A stretch of 64,000 nucleotides of DNA. Origin: Methylobacterium persicinum (GTDB lineage Bacteria; Pseudomonadota; Alphaproteobacteria; Rhizobiales; Beijerinckiaceae). Below, one piece after another: positions 19,533 through 30,612 of this stretch. The stretch is from NCBI RefSeq assembly GCF_022179525.1, contig NZ_BPQX01000023.1, positions 1-64,000 of the forward strand, given 5' to 3'. Every line of letters begins with the position of its first letter. Positions within the stretch are counted from its first letter, which is position 1. The notes beneath the pieces were generated by a model that was given only the letters and a program-made list of their open reading frames with translations, did not search any database and was not told where the DNA came from. Both the position numbers and the translations under genes were made by a program.

Positions 19533-20420
19533 ATGGAACGCTCGCAGCAAGCCGCCCTGCTCAGCGCAGGGATCGGCGTCGCCGTCACGGCGCTGAAATT
19601 CTACGCCGCATGGCTCACCGGGAGCCTCGCGCTCTATTCGGATGCGCTTGAGAGCATCATCAACGTGGTCGCGGCGGTGGGGGCGTTCATCGCCTTGCGC
19701 ATCGCCGCCCAGCCGGCGGACGACGACCACCCCTATGGTCACCATAAGGCTGAGTTCTTCTCCGCGGTGATCGAGGGCGCGCTGATCGTCGTCGCCTCGC
19801 TGCTGATATTGCGGGAAGCCTATATCGGCTTCCTCGAACCCAAACCCCTCGACGCGCCGGCCTCCGGCCTTGCCATCAACGCCCTCGCCGGGGTGATCAA
19901 CGCCGCCTGGGCCTGGGCGCTCCTGCGCTGGGGGAAGGAATGGCGTTCGCCTGCGCTGATCGCCGACGCCCGGCATATCTTCGCGGACGTCCTCACCTCC
20001 ATCGGCGTGCTCGGAGGCGTCGCTGCGGTCTGGTTCTCCGGGGTGCAGGTGCTTGATCCGGCCATCGCCGGGCTCGTCGCCCTCAACATCCTCTGGTCCG
20101 GCTACCGCATGGTCCGCGAATCGGTCGATGGCCTGATGGACAAGGCTGCGGCGCCGGAGATCCTCGGCAAGGTCCGCGCGGTGATCTCAGAGCACGGCGA
20201 GGGGGCCCTGGAGGCGCACGACGTCCGCACCCGCTCGGCAGGTCAGGCGACCTTCGTTGATTTCCATCTGGTGGTGCCGGGGGACATGACGGTCGCCGAC
20301 TCTCACATCATCTGCGACCGCCTGGAAAACGCCCTGGAGAGCTCGATCCCCGGGACCGTGGTGACGATCCATGTCGAACCGGGGGACGAGGCCAAGGCCC
20401 GTGGATTGCCGGTTCTCTGA
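19533..20420 (+). CDS. Cation diffusion facilitator family metal efflux transporter
   Basis: A 295-residue CDF-family divalent metal/proton antiporter (FieF-like) in the inner membrane. Six helices are followed by a cytoplasmic metallochaperone-like domain (VRAVISEHGEGALEAHDVRT... TFVDFHLVVPG... IICDRLENALE). Metal-site residues include YSDALES in helix 2 and the HxxxD pair HIFAD in helix 5, plus the HPYGHHKAEFF loop. Helix 2 has Asp and Glu two residues apart rather than the DxxxD of FieF, so metal choice (Zn, Fe, Mn or Co) is unclear. No metal regulator lies adjacent. Confidence 0.9.
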   Translation: MERSQQAALLSAGIGVAVTALKFYAAWLTGSLALYSDALESIINVVAAVGAFIALRIAAQPADDDHPYGHHKAEFFSAVIEGALIVVASLLILREAYIGFLEPKPLDAPASGLAINALAGVINAAWAWALLRWGKEWRSPALIADARHIFADVLTSIGVLGGVAAVWFSGVQVLDPAIAGLVALNILWSGYRMVRESVDGLMDKAAAPEILGKVRAVISEHGEGALEAHDVRTRSAGQATFVDFHLVVPGDMTVADSHIICDRLENALESSIPGTVVTIHVEPGDEAKARGLPVL

Positions 20421-20493
20421 AGGGATAGGCTAATTGGCTGCTGAAAGAGTCCTTCGGGGGCGACGAGGTCTTCTCAACCTCGACGTTCCGCCT

Positions 20494-20526
20494 CCCTGGA
20501 TTGCTTCGCTGCGCTCGCAAAGACGG
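20494..20526. repeat. Dispersed intergenic repeat, single arm
   Basis: The segment CCCTGGATTGCTTCGCTGCG plus the next 13 bases (through GCAAAGACGG) matches the right arm of the palindromic element at 46127-46220 with only two differences in 33. Such sequences are scattered intergenic palindromes in alphaproteobacterial chromosomes. It lies between convergent genes. A further short hairpin, CGAGGT...ACCTCG, lies just upstream. Confidence 0.7.
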
Positions 20527-20608
20527 CGGCGCAGGCACGCTCGCCCGACACCCTGGGCGAATGATCTCCCCGTCGAACTCAAGCAGCAGCCGGCTGGAAC
20601 AATCCGGA

Positions 20609-21742
20609 TCAGGCTGCTGCGGCCGCCTCCGTCCCGGCGCGGGCAGCTTCCAGGGCGCGGACCCGTGGCAGGATCTCCCGGCCGAAATATGCGACGTCTT
20701 CCTGGAAATGCAGGAAGCCCAGCAGCACGAGGTTCGCGCCCGCATCCTTGAGGTCGATGATCCGCGCAGCGATCTGGTCCGGCGTGCCGATCAGGTTCGA
20801 CCGGAAGCCGTCGTTGTACTGCACGAGATCGTCGAAGCTGGATTTTGCCCAGTTGCCCTCGCCCTCGGGGCTCGCCTTGCCGGCATTCTTCACTTCGTGT
20901 CCGAACGCCTTGACCGCCTCCGGATCCGCATGGGCGATGATGTCGTCCAGGACGGCCCGGGCCTCCTCCTCGGTGTCGCGGGCGATGACGAAGGCATTCA
21001 CGCCGATCTTCGGCGCATCGCCCTGGGACGCCGCCTTGGCGCGGATATCCTCGACTTGCGCTTGAAGGCCCTCGGGAGTGTTGCCGTTGGTGAAGTACCA
21101 GTCGGACACCCGTGCGGCCATGTCCCGGGCCGCCCGGGACGATCCCCCCTGGAATATCTCTGGCAGGGCGTCGACGGGTTTCGGCTTCAATGTGTAGTTC
21201 GTGAAGCGATAAAAATCTCCGCGGAACGTGAAGGCGTCCTGCGTCCAGATTCCCCGCAAGCAGCGGATGAATTCCTCCGAACGCCGATACCGCTCGTCGT
21301 GATCCAGCCACGGTTCGCCGATGGCCCTGAACTCGCCGGAGAACCAGCCGGAGACGATGTTCACAGCGATCCGCCCGCCGCTCAGATGCGAGATGGTTGC
21401 GATCTGCTTCGCGGCGAGGGTCGGGTTCCACGGCCCCGGTAGCAGGGCCGCGATGACCTTCAGACGACTGGTCGCGGCCAGAAGGGCGTGGCTGAAGGCA
21501 ACAGATTCATGCTGGTACTCGGCACCATAGCCGGCGGTGAAGCGGATCTGGGTCAAGGCATAGTCGAAGCCGGCCTCTTCGGCGATCTGAGCGAGCCTGC
21601 GATTGTAGTCGGCGTCCCAGCTCGTCCGCTGGGGAATGCGGCTGATCACGAGTCCGCCGGAGACGTTCGGCACCCAATAGGCAAAGCGAATGGGTTCGGA
21701 TGGATCCCCTTGGATCCGATGATGATCGCTATGATTCGTCAT
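20609..21742 (-). CDS. sfnG: Dimethyl-sulfone monooxygenase (FMNH2-dependent, SfnG type)
   Basis: A 377-residue bacterial-luciferase-like monooxygenase that oxidises dimethyl sulfone to methanesulfinate using FMNH2 from a separate reductase. It matches the SfnG pattern: RFAYWVPNVSGGLVISRIPQ, DYALTQIRFTAGYGAEYQHE, VNIVSGWFSGEFRAIGEPW and YTLKPKPVDALPEIFQGGSS. These distinguish it from SsuD alkanesulfonate monooxygenases. The gene stands alone, with its own promoter and a palindromic leader. The FMN reductase at 1880-2452 is a candidate partner. Role: sulfur scavenging when sulfate is short, from family knowledge. Confidence 0.87.
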   Translation of the reverse strand: MTNHSDHHRIQGDPSEPIRFAYWVPNVSGGLVISRIPQRTSWDADYNRRLAQIAEEAGFDYALTQIRFTAGYGAEYQHESVAFSHALLAATSRLKVIAALLPGPWNPTLAAKQIATISHLSGGRIAVNIVSGWFSGEFRAIGEPWLDHDERYRRSEEFIRCLRGIWTQDAFTFRGDFYRFTNYTLKPKPVDALPEIFQGGSSRAARDMAARVSDWYFTNGNTPEGLQAQVEDIRAKAASQGDAPKIGVNAFVIARDTEEEARAVLDDIIAHADPEAVKAFGHEVKNAGKASPEGEGNWAKSSFDDLVQYNDGFRSNLIGTPDQIAARIIDLKDAGANLVLLGFLHFQEDVAYFGREILPRVRALEAARAGTEAAAAA

Positions 21743-21772
21743 GGCTAGCCGACAACCTTCGCACGCGAGACG

Positions 21773-21813
21773 TGTCGCCTTTGATCGATAAGTCGATCAC
21801 TTTATTGGCGACA
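21773..21813. promoter_or_regulatory. Nested inverted repeats in sfnG leader
   Basis: An inner perfect palindrome, TGATCGA-TAAG-TCGATCA (21782-21799), lies inside a second perfect inverted repeat, TGTCGCC (21773-21779) and GGCGACA (21807-21813). The unit lies 31-71 bases before the sfnG start and downstream of its predicted promoter. It could be an operator for a repressor or a hairpin in the transcript leader. Confidence 0.6.
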
Positions 21814-21838
21814 GATCTTCTTGTTCCTCGATGAACCA

Positions 21839-21867
21839 AGTATTCATAGCGAGGCAGGGGCTGTCAA
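21839..21867 (-). promoter_or_regulatory. Probable sigma-70-type promoter for sfnG
   Basis: On the minus strand, a consensus TTGACA (21867-21862) and AATACT (21844-21839) are separated by exactly 17 bases. Transcription would begin about 90 bases before the sfnG ATG, placing the nested inverted repeats in the transcribed leader. No sigma-54 element (TGGCAC-N5-TTGC) was seen, although sfnG of Pseudomonas uses one. Confidence 0.6.
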
Positions 21868-21975
21868 AAGGACGATCAGTCGAATTTTGAGCTTTGCAGG
21901 TGAAGACATACCCCATCGGCCCCTAGGTCGGGGGCGGTTCGTTCTCCTGTCGGAATGAATGCAGAATATGCGGTA

Positions 21976-22719
21976 TCAGGCCGGCTCGTGCAGGCGTCGC
22001 CACGCAAAGACGCCGAACACGCCCACGAGGCAGGCCGCGATGCCGAACCATGTGAATGCATATTGCAGGTGGTTGTTCGGCAGATCGACGCGGAGTTGCC
22101 CGCCGCGGGGCCAGGAGGTCTGGCCCGCCACGGCATCGGCCTCGACGAGGTAAGGCGCGACATCGCCCAGGCCGCGCGCCGCAGCGATCCCGGCAACGTC
22201 CCGGTTGAACCACTCGCCACGGACGGGATCCGGCGCAGGCACGAACATCGTCCGGGGTTCGCTCGCCCGGAGGATGCCGGTGACGGCCGTCTCACCTTCG
22301 ATCAGGCCGGACGTCCGATCGCCCTGCGCCTTCAGCTCGGTCGGGACGAAGCCGCGGTTGACCAGGACCGTCCCCCCGTCATCCCGAATGAACGGGGTGA
22401 TGACGTAGTATCCCTGCAAAGCCCGGCCCGGCGTCTCACCGGGCGCGAGCCCATGAACCAGCGTTTCCTTGTCGTTGAGGAAGTGCCCGCTCATGCGGAC
22501 GTGGTGGAATTCGTCGCGCTGCGGGTCCCACGCCGCTCCGGGAGGCGGAGCGGTGGGCTCAGCCTTCGACTCTCGAACGATCCGCGCGATCAGATCTTCT
22601 TTCCACGCCTTGCGTTCGATCTGCCAGACGCCAAGCCCGAGAAGAATCGAAAGGGCAAGAAGGCTCGCGAGTCCCGGCGCGATGAGACTACGCCAAGCGC
22701 CAGATCGGATGGCGCTCAC
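21976..22719 (-). CDS. SURF1 family cytochrome c oxidase assembly protein
   Basis: A 247-residue inner-membrane protein that helps insert heme a into subunit I of the aa3 oxidase. It has the SURF1 layout: an N-terminal membrane helix (LIAPGLASLLALSILLGLGVWQ followed by QIERKAWKEDL), a periplasmic domain with GYYVITPF and VNRGFVP motifs, and a C-terminal helix (NNHLQYAFTWFGIAACL). GTG 22719 is chosen because it overlaps the upstream stop as GTGA; the open frame to 22875 beyond that lies inside the DUF983 gene. It is the last gene of the oxidase cluster. Confidence 0.92.
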   Translation of the reverse strand: MSAIRSGAWRSLIAPGLASLLALSILLGLGVWQIERKAWKEDLIARIVRESKAEPTAPPPGAAWDPQRDEFHHVRMSGHFLNDKETLVHGLAPGETPGRALQGYYVITPFIRDDGGTVLVNRGFVPTELKAQGDRTSGLIEGETAVTGILRASEPRTMFVPAPDPVRGEWFNRDVAGIAAARGLGDVAPYLVEADAVAGQTSWPRGGQLRVDLPNNHLQYAFTWFGIAACLVGVFGVFAWRRLHEPA

Positions 22720-23075
22720 TGCTCGAAACGGCCTTGTTCCGCCTCGTTGGCGTACTGCAGGGCAATGAGGAGCCCCTTCAGCGGCCTGACCAGCAGCAGG
22801 CTCAGCCCGATCGAGAGCGTGCCGGCCACGAGGGCATGAACCCAAATGGGCGGCTCGTAACTGATCTCCAGCCAAAGGGCGGTGCCGACGACGATGAGCC
22901 CGACGATGGACATCACGAAGAAGGCGGGCCCATCAGCCGAGTCGAAGCTCGAATAATCGAGCTTGCAGGCTTCACAACGGGGCCTAACCGCCAGAAATCC
23001 CTGGAAGAGATGTCCCTCTCCGCAGCGCGGACAACGGCCGCGCAGGCCTGTCGGGATCGGCGGGGGGGTGGGCAT
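22716..23075 (-). CDS. DUF983 family zinc-ribbon membrane protein
   Basis: A 119-residue protein with an N-terminal CxxC zinc ribbon (GRCPRCGEGHLF and RPRCEACKLDY) and two membrane helices (PAFFVMSIVGLIVVGTALWL and a second). DUF983 genes commonly lie in cytochrome oxidase operons, and an assembly role is inferred only from that. Start is ATG 23075. The stop overlaps the SURF1 GTG. A terminator-like hairpin separates it from ctaE, so it may have its own promoter. Confidence 0.88.
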   Translation of the reverse strand: MPTPPPIPTGLRGRCPRCGEGHLFQGFLAVRPRCEACKLDYSSFDSADGPAFFVMSIVGLIVVGTALWLEISYEPPIWVHALVAGTLSIGLSLLLVRPLKGLLIALQYANEAEQGRFEQ

Positions 23076-23129
23076 GGCTGTCCGTGGTTCCTGCGAGCCG
23101 CGACCCGGATAGCCGATCGCCGTCCAACG

Positions 23130-23154
23130 AAGAAGGGGCGGCCGAAGCCGCCCC
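23130..23154 (-). terminator. Terminator-like hairpin between ctaE and DUF983 gene
   Basis: On the minus strand, GGGGCGGC-TTCG-GCCGCCCC is a perfect 8-pair stem with a stable TTCG loop, followed by TTCTTC. It begins 61 bases after the ctaE stop. The short T-rich tail suggests partial or full termination before the DUF983 and SURF1 genes. Confidence 0.65.
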
Positions 23155-23214
23155 GACATGTGTCCAGATCAAGCAACCTGGAGTTTTGGCTGGAACGAGT
23201 TCCGGGACGACCCG

Positions 23215-24072
23215 TCAGTGGGCGGAATGGCCGAAGCCGGAGCCCCACACGTAGATGGCCGCGAAGAGGAACAGCCACACGACATCTACGAAGTGCCAGT
23301 ACCACGCGGCGAACTCGAACCCGAGGTGCTGCTTGGGGGTGAACTGGCCGGCATAGGCCCGCATCAGGCAGACCGCGAGGAAGATCGTGCCGATGATGAC
23401 ATGGGCCCCGTGGAAGCCCGTCGCCATGAAGAAGGTGGACGAGTAGATGCTGCCGGCGAAGCCGAACTCCGCGTGGCTGTACTCATAAGCCTGACAGCCG
23501 GTGAACAGCACGCCGAGGATGATCGTCAGCCACAGGCCGTACTTGAGGCCCTTGCGGTCGCCCTCGAGCAGGGCATGGTGGGCCCAGGTCACGGTGGTGC
23601 CGGAGGTCAGCAGGATCAGGGTGTTCAGCAACGGCAGGTGCCAGGGATCGAATGCCTCGATGCCCTTCGGCGGCCAGACACCGCCGGTGAACTCCACCCG
23701 GGTCGCCTGGATCGGGTCGGCGGTGTAGAGCGCGGCCTCGAAGTAGGCCCAGAACCACGCGACGAAGAACATCACCTCGGAGGCGATGAACATCATCATG
23801 CCGTAGCGGTGGTGAAGCTGGACCACCCGGGTATGGTCGCCGGCATTCGCCTCGTGGGTGACGTCCTTCCACCACGAGAACATGGTGTAGAGCACGCCCA
23901 CGGCGCCGAGACCGAACACATAGGGACCAGGGGTCAACGTGCCGATCTGCAGGCTCTTCATCCAGAACACGGCGCCGAACGCCATGAGAAAGCCGGAGAA
24001 AGCACCGATCAGCGGCCACGGGCTCGGGGCCAGGATATGGAAGTCGTGATTCTTGGCGTGCGCCTCGGCCAT
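23215..24072 (-). CDS. ctaE: Cytochrome c oxidase subunit III
   Basis: The 285-residue membrane subunit III of the aa3-type cytochrome c oxidase. It has seven hydrophobic helices with family motifs [60 protein letters not shown] and [15 protein letters not shown], and ends [23 protein letters not shown] 24072 ([12 protein letters not shown]) is preferred because AGGAG lies about ten bases upstream; the GTG at 24090 would bury that ribosome-binding site in the coding sequence. Confidence 0.96.
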   Translation of the reverse strand: MAEAHAKNHDFHILAPSPWPLIGAFSGFLMAFGAVFWMKSLQIGTLTPGPYVFGLGAVGVLYTMFSWWKDVTHEANAGDHTRVVQLHHRYGMMMFIASEVMFFVAWFWAYFEAALYTADPIQATRVEFTGGVWPPKGIEAFDPWHLPLLNTLILLTSGTTVTWAHHALLEGDRKGLKYGLWLTIILGVLFTGCQAYEYSHAEFGFAGSIYSSTFFMATGFHGAHVIIGTIFLAVCLMRAYAGQFTPKQHLGFEFAAWYWHFVDVVWLFLFAAIYVWGSGFGHSAH

Positions 24073-24181
24073 CGTCCCGTCGCTCCTCACCCGGCGGCGT
24101 AAGCCCTTTCGGCACCGCCGCTCTTGCCCAGCTTACCAGCAGCTTTAATCGCTGCGGCCCCTTATTGTCACGCGCCTGCGA

Positions 24182-24805
24182 TCAGAAATCGCGTTTCGTC
24201 CCCGATGCCCCGGTCGCGGCGACCGCGGCGGTCACCGGCTGGCCGTTCTTCGAGGCGAAATAGGTATAGGACAGCGTCATCTCGGTGAGATCCGCCGTGT
24301 TCGAGTCGGTCCGCACGGCGGGATCGACGTAGAATACCACCGGGACGTCGATCGTCTCGCCCGGCTGCAGCGTCTGCTCGTTGAAGCAGAAGCAGGCGAC
24401 CTTCACGAAATAGCCGCCCATCAAGCCGGGCTGGACGTTGAACGTCGCCACGCCCGTCGTCGGCTTGGGGCCGGTGTTCTTCACGCGGAAGAAGACAGTC
24501 TTCGTCTCGCCGAGCTTCGCTTCGACGCTGTTCACCTCCGGGGCGAACTTCCACGACAGGCCAGGCGCCACGTTCGTATCGAAGTGCACGACCATGCTGT
24601 CGGTGCTCTGCGCCGCGGCGACCGAGAGCGCCGGGCCCTGCCGGGGCGTGCCGTCATAGCCCGTGGCCTTGCAGAAGGCGTTGTAGAGCGGCACCGACGC
24701 ATACGCGAGACCGACCATGCCGAAGGCCACGCCCGCGCAGATCACCGCCGTCCGTGCCGCTCCGCGAGAATGAGCGGATGGTGTTGTAGGGGAGGGGGAT
24801 GTCAT
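24182..24805 (-). CDS. ctaG: Cytochrome c oxidase assembly protein CtaG/Cox11
   Basis: A 207-residue copper chaperone that delivers copper to the CuB site of subunit I. One N-terminal membrane helix (AVICAGVAFGMVGLAYASVP) is followed by a periplasmic beta domain with the copper-binding pair in KVACFCFNEQTLQPGE. The segment PLYNAFCKATGYDGTP is another Cox11 signature. It starts 11 bases after the CoxF-like stop and precedes ctaE. Confidence 0.95.
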   Translation of the reverse strand: MTSPSPTTPSAHSRGAARTAVICAGVAFGMVGLAYASVPLYNAFCKATGYDGTPRQGPALSVAAAQSTDSMVVHFDTNVAPGLSWKFAPEVNSVEAKLGETKTVFFRVKNTGPKPTTGVATFNVQPGLMGGYFVKVACFCFNEQTLQPGETIDVPVVFYVDPAVRTDSNTADLTEMTLSYTYFASKNGQPVTAAVAATGASGTKRDF

Positions 24806-24816
24806 CGCGTCACCCT

Positions 24817-24984
24817 CTACAGCGGCCGGTTGAGGACCTGAGGTCCGAGTTTTGCAATCGTCAGCACGAAGAACAGGAGGACCATGGCGCCCAGCGCGAG
24901 GGCGATGGCCACGGACCGCTTGCGGCGGCGGGCCTCTTCCTCCGGTGTCAGCGCGCGATACTCGATCTTCGGATCCTGCTGCAT
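24817..24984 (-). CDS. CoxF-like small membrane protein of oxidase operon
   Basis: A 55-residue protein between ctaB and ctaG. It has a charged N-terminus (MQQDPKIEYRALTPEEEARR), one membrane helix (VAIALALGAMVLLFFVLTIA) and a short tail ending NRPL. Location and layout match the small CoxF proteins found at this place in alphaproteobacterial oxidase operons. It starts 4 bases after the ctaB stop. Its function is unknown; a role in assembly is inferred. Confidence 0.8.
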   Translation of the reverse strand: MQQDPKIEYRALTPEEEARRRKRSVAIALALGAMVLLFFVLTIAKLGPQVLNRPL

Positions 24985-24988
24985 GGGA

Positions 24989-25924
24989 TCAGGCCAGGAC
25001 CGAGTGGAACAGGCCTAGGCTCTGTTCCGCCAGAAGGGCCGAGAACAGGGCGAAGAGGTAGAGGATCGAGAAGCCGAACAGGCCCATCGCCGCCTTCTTC
25101 TCCGCCTCGCCCGTCCGGTTGTGGAGGACCCGGAAGCTCAGTGCCACCATGCCGACGCCGCCTACCGTTCCGATGACGGCATAGAGCAGGCCGCCGTAAC
25201 CAAGGGCGACCGGGGCGAGGCCGAGGGGCGCCAGGAAGAGCGAATACCAGACGATCTGGCGACGGGTGGATTCCGGGCCAGCCACGTTCGGCATCATCGG
25301 GATGCCAGCGCGGGCGTACTCGCCGGCCTTGATGAGGGCGAGCGCCCAGAAGTGCGGCGGCGTCCAGATGAAGATGATCGCGAAGAGGATGAGGGACTCG
25401 ACCCCGAGCCGTCCATCGACCACGGCCTGGCCGATGACCGGGGGGAGGGCGCCGGCCGCGCCGCCGATCACGATGTTCTGGGCCGTGGAGCGCTTCAGCC
25501 ACATCGAATAGATGACCGCGTAGAACACGATCGTGAAGGCGAGCAGCGCCGCCGACAGCACGTTGGCCGCGAGACCCAGCACCAGCACTGACGCTACAGA
25601 GAGGAATAGGCCGAAGCCCAGTGCCTCGCCGGAGGTGATGCGGCCGGCCGGAATGGGGCGGCTAGCGGTCCGGGTCATCACGGCGTCGACATCGGCGTCC
25701 CACCACATGTTGAGGCAGCCCGACGCCCCCGCGCCGACGGCGATGGCAAAGAGGGAGATCGCGCCGATCGCGGGCGAGACATGGCCGTGCGAGACGCTCA
25801 TTCCGACCAGTGCCGTGAAGATCACGAGCACCATGACCCGCGGCTTGAGCAGGGCGAAATAGTCCGGAACGTCACCGCCGACCGTCGAGAGGGCGGGGTT
25901 CAGGGTGTGGCTGGCGCTTGTCAT
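24989..25924 (-). CDS. ctaB: Protoheme IX farnesyltransferase (heme O synthase)
   Basis: A 311-residue UbiA-family membrane prenyltransferase that adds a farnesyl group to heme b to make heme o, the first step to heme a. The allylic diphosphate motif is [20 protein letters not shown], and the second conserved loop is [20 protein letters not shown]. Several hydrophobic helices follow. ATG 25924 is chosen; the longer frame to 26026 has no homologous N-terminus. No ctaA (heme a synthase) gene is in the window. Confidence 0.95.
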   Translation of the reverse strand: MTSASHTLNPALSTVGGDVPDYFALLKPRVMVLVIFTALVGMSVSHGHVSPAIGAISLFAIAVGAGASGCLNMWWDADVDAVMTRTASRPIPAGRITSGEALGFGLFLSVASVLVLGLAANVLSAALLAFTIVFYAVIYSMWLKRSTAQNIVIGGAAGALPPVIGQAVVDGRLGVESLILFAIIFIWTPPHFWALALIKAGEYARAGIPMMPNVAGPESTRRQIVWYSLFLAPLGLAPVALGYGGLLYAVIGTVGGVGMVALSFRVLHNRTGEAEKKAAMGLFGFSILYLFALFSALLAEQSLGLFHSVLA

Positions 25925-26090
25925 CAGGTCCGCTGCTGTTCGGCCCGTGCTCCGGTGGTACGGCTCACGACAGGATCGTCCCCCGGGATTCGGTCGGGTC
26001 AAGGTGTCGCGCGCTGCGACCCGCATCCCCGGCTTTCGCCCCGGGGCGCCCTTGCCGGGAGGTCGCGCGGGGCGGCCTCCGGGAAAGGGC

Positions 26091-26110
26091 GGGGGCCGCT
26101 AGCGGCCCCC
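26091..26110. repeat. Perfect GC palindrome between ctaD and ctaB
   Basis: Twenty bases with perfect dyad symmetry (GGGGGCCGCT and AGCGGCCCCC), beginning 12 bases beyond the ctaD stop on the minus strand. No T run follows, so it is not a standard terminator. In RNA it could shield the ctaD 3' end or reduce readthrough into ctaB. Confidence 0.6.
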
Positions 26111-26121
26111 GGCTACTCGTC

Positions 26122-28651
<2,530 letters not shown>

Positions 28652-28867
28652 GGCTCCCCGTCCACTTGTTTCAGCCCGGGCGCCCCATCTTGACTGTGCG
28701 GGGACCATCACCGACCTGACGGATAGCCCGACCAATCGCAGATCGGGCCTCCGCGTGTGGCTTCAGATCACAAGGACGAGCGTGGTGCAACCACCCAAGC
28801 GTCGCATGGGCGGCTTTCCGGCCCGGTGGCACACGGCACTTTGGCATGGGGGAAGGGTGGTCGGCTC

Positions 28868-29716
28868 ATGACCTCGTCGCGAGCAGAGCACGACGCCGCT
28901 CCGGACGGAATGCCATTGTCGGTGGAGGTGCCCATTGCGGTCGTCGCCTATGACGAGGGCGCGTCCCGCGAAGGTTCGAGACCTATCGCCGTGGAGGCCC
29001 CGGTGAACCTCGTCTACGGCAGCGTGCCGCACGCCGTGATGATGGCCACGCCCGGCGACCTGGAGGATTTCGCCTACGGCTTCAGCCTGACGGAAGGGAT
29101 CATCGAGGAAGCGGCCGAGATCCGGAGCGTCCGGGTGGAGGCTGCGGAAGGCGGGTTGCGTCTGCTCGTCGAACTCGCCCCTGGCCGGCTGCGCGAGCAC
29201 CTCGCCCGGAAGCGGGCGATCAGTGGTCGCACGGGCTGCGGTGTCTGCGGTATCGAGGATCTGGACGCCCTGCCGCGGGCGGTTCCCCGGCCGGCGCCCA
29301 ACTCGATCCTTGGGGTGAGGGCGATCGCCCGGGCGCTCACGGCCCTGGAGGCCGAGCAGCATCTCGGCGCCACGACGAGGGCCGTCCATGCGGCGGCCTG
29401 GGCTCGCCTCGACGGGTCGCTCCTGGCGGTGCGCGAGGATGTCGGCAGGCACAATGCCTTGGACAAGCTGATCGGCGCCCTCATCAGAGTCGGGGCCGAC
29501 CCCGCCGACGGCTTCCTGATCATCACGAGCCGCTGTTCGTTCGAGATGGTCGAGAAGGCGGCTCGTCTGGGTGCCGGAGCCATCGTGGCGATCTCCGCGC
29601 CCACTTCCCTCGCCCTGGAGCGGGCGAAGGCCCACGGGCTCACCCTCTGCGCCATCGCGAGGTCCGACACCCTCACCGTCTTCACCGGCGGGGAGCGGCT
29701 GGTGCGGGGGGACTGA
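28868..29716 (+). CDS. fdhD: Formate dehydrogenase accessory sulfurtransferase FdhD
   Basis: A 282-residue protein that passes sulfur from the cysteine desulfurase to the molybdenum cofactor so that formate dehydrogenase becomes active. The essential cysteine loop is RTGCGVCGIED (Cys124 and Cys127), and the family segments VREDVGRHNALDKLIGA and ITSRCSFEMVEKAARLGAG are present. ATG 28868 follows a GGAAGGG-like element about 15 bases upstream. Formate dehydrogenase genes are not in the window; formate oxidation would be central in a methylotroph. Confidence 0.95.
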   Translation: MTSSRAEHDAAPDGMPLSVEVPIAVVAYDEGASREGSRPIAVEAPVNLVYGSVPHAVMMATPGDLEDFAYGFSLTEGIIEEAAEIRSVRVEAAEGGLRLLVELAPGRLREHLARKRAISGRTGCGVCGIEDLDALPRAVPRPAPNSILGVRAIARALTALEAEQHLGATTRAVHAAAWARLDGSLLAVREDVGRHNALDKLIGALIRVGADPADGFLIITSRCSFEMVEKAARLGAGAIVAISAPTSLALERAKAHGLTLCAIARSDTLTVFTGGERLVRGD

Positions 29717-29742
29717 GGGGGCCTTCGCGCCGCGCGCCGGGG

Positions 29743-30612
29743 CTAGGGCTGCGCCGGGGCCGATTCGCCTTCCTTGCCGGGCGTCCCCGGCACGACGGTC
29801 GCGCCGCCGATGACCCGGACCGGACGCTTGCCCTCGCTGGGCGGGTCCTTCCAATCCTGCTTCGGAGGAGCCGTCGAGGCGATGGGCTTCGGCTCGGTTA
29901 CCGGGGCTGGCGCCTTGTCCGGTGCTTCGTTCGCGTTGGCCGCAGGGGTCGCCGGCGTGTTCTCCGGCTTGGCCGTCTCGGGAGCAGCCTTCTCGACGGC
30001 CGCTTTGGGAGACGGCGCGGGTGGGCTTACCCGGAGTGCGGGTTTGTCGGGCGTCCGCGTCGGGCTTGTACGGGCGATCCGCCGCGGCGGATCGGCGCGG
30101 TGGTTGCCGTCGGGATTGAGGCCGAGGGGGTTGGGCTCCGTCGGGCGCGCGGCCTCCGAGCCGGGGCGGCGGAGGGCACGGGCCGCGGGGCCGGGTTCGG
30201 ACGTGAGGGGGCGGGCGACGTCGTCCTCCGTCCAGCCGTAGCCCGGCACCGGACGCGTGGGCGGGCGTTCAAGGCGGGCATAGACGTCCTGCCCCTGCAC
30301 CCGCTCCCGGCCTACGATGACGCCGTTGGCCGGATCGAGGACGAGACGCACGGGCAAGCCCGCCGGGCTGATGGCATCGACGACGTAGAACCGGCCATCG
30401 AACCGCGGTCGCGAGACGCCGGTGAAGCCCCGGTCCGCCAAGCGCCACGCGATGACCCGCGGCGGAAGGACGTCATCCTCGAAGAAAGTTCGCCCGAAGC
30501 CCTGGGCTTCCGCAGCACCGGTCCCTGTCAGCGGAAAGCAAGGCAACAGAAGGCCCGCGGAGAGGAGTCCCGCGCGCAGGGCACGGTTCCACGGCATGGC
30601 GCTCTGGCTCAT
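29743..30612 (-). CDS. Exported PepSY-like protein with Pro/Ala-rich tail
   Basis: A 289-residue protein starting at ATG 30612 (MSQSAMPWNRALRAGLLSAG) with a signal peptide. Residues about 45-105 (VIAWRLADRGFTGVSRPRFD, then YVVDAISPAGLPVRLVLDPA) resemble a single PepSY-type domain. The remaining two thirds are low-complexity Pro, Ala, Lys and Glu, likely disordered and cell-wall or periplasm spanning. I recall such proteins in Methylobacterium without assigned function. The open frame continues upstream to 31203 but that part is not protein-like. Confidence 0.7.
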   Translation of the reverse strand: MSQSAMPWNRALRAGLLSAGLLLPCFPLTGTGAAEAQGFGRTFFEDDVLPPRVIAWRLADRGFTGVSRPRFDGRFYVVDAISPAGLPVRLVLDPANGVIVGRERVQGQDVYARLERPPTRPVPGYGWTEDDVARPLTSEPGPAARALRRPGSEAARPTEPNPLGLNPDGNHRADPPRRIARTSPTRTPDKPALRVSPPAPSPKAAVEKAAPETAKPENTPATPAANANEAPDKAPAPVTEPKPIASTAPPKQDWKDPPSEGKRPVRVIGGATVVPGTPGKEGESAPAQP

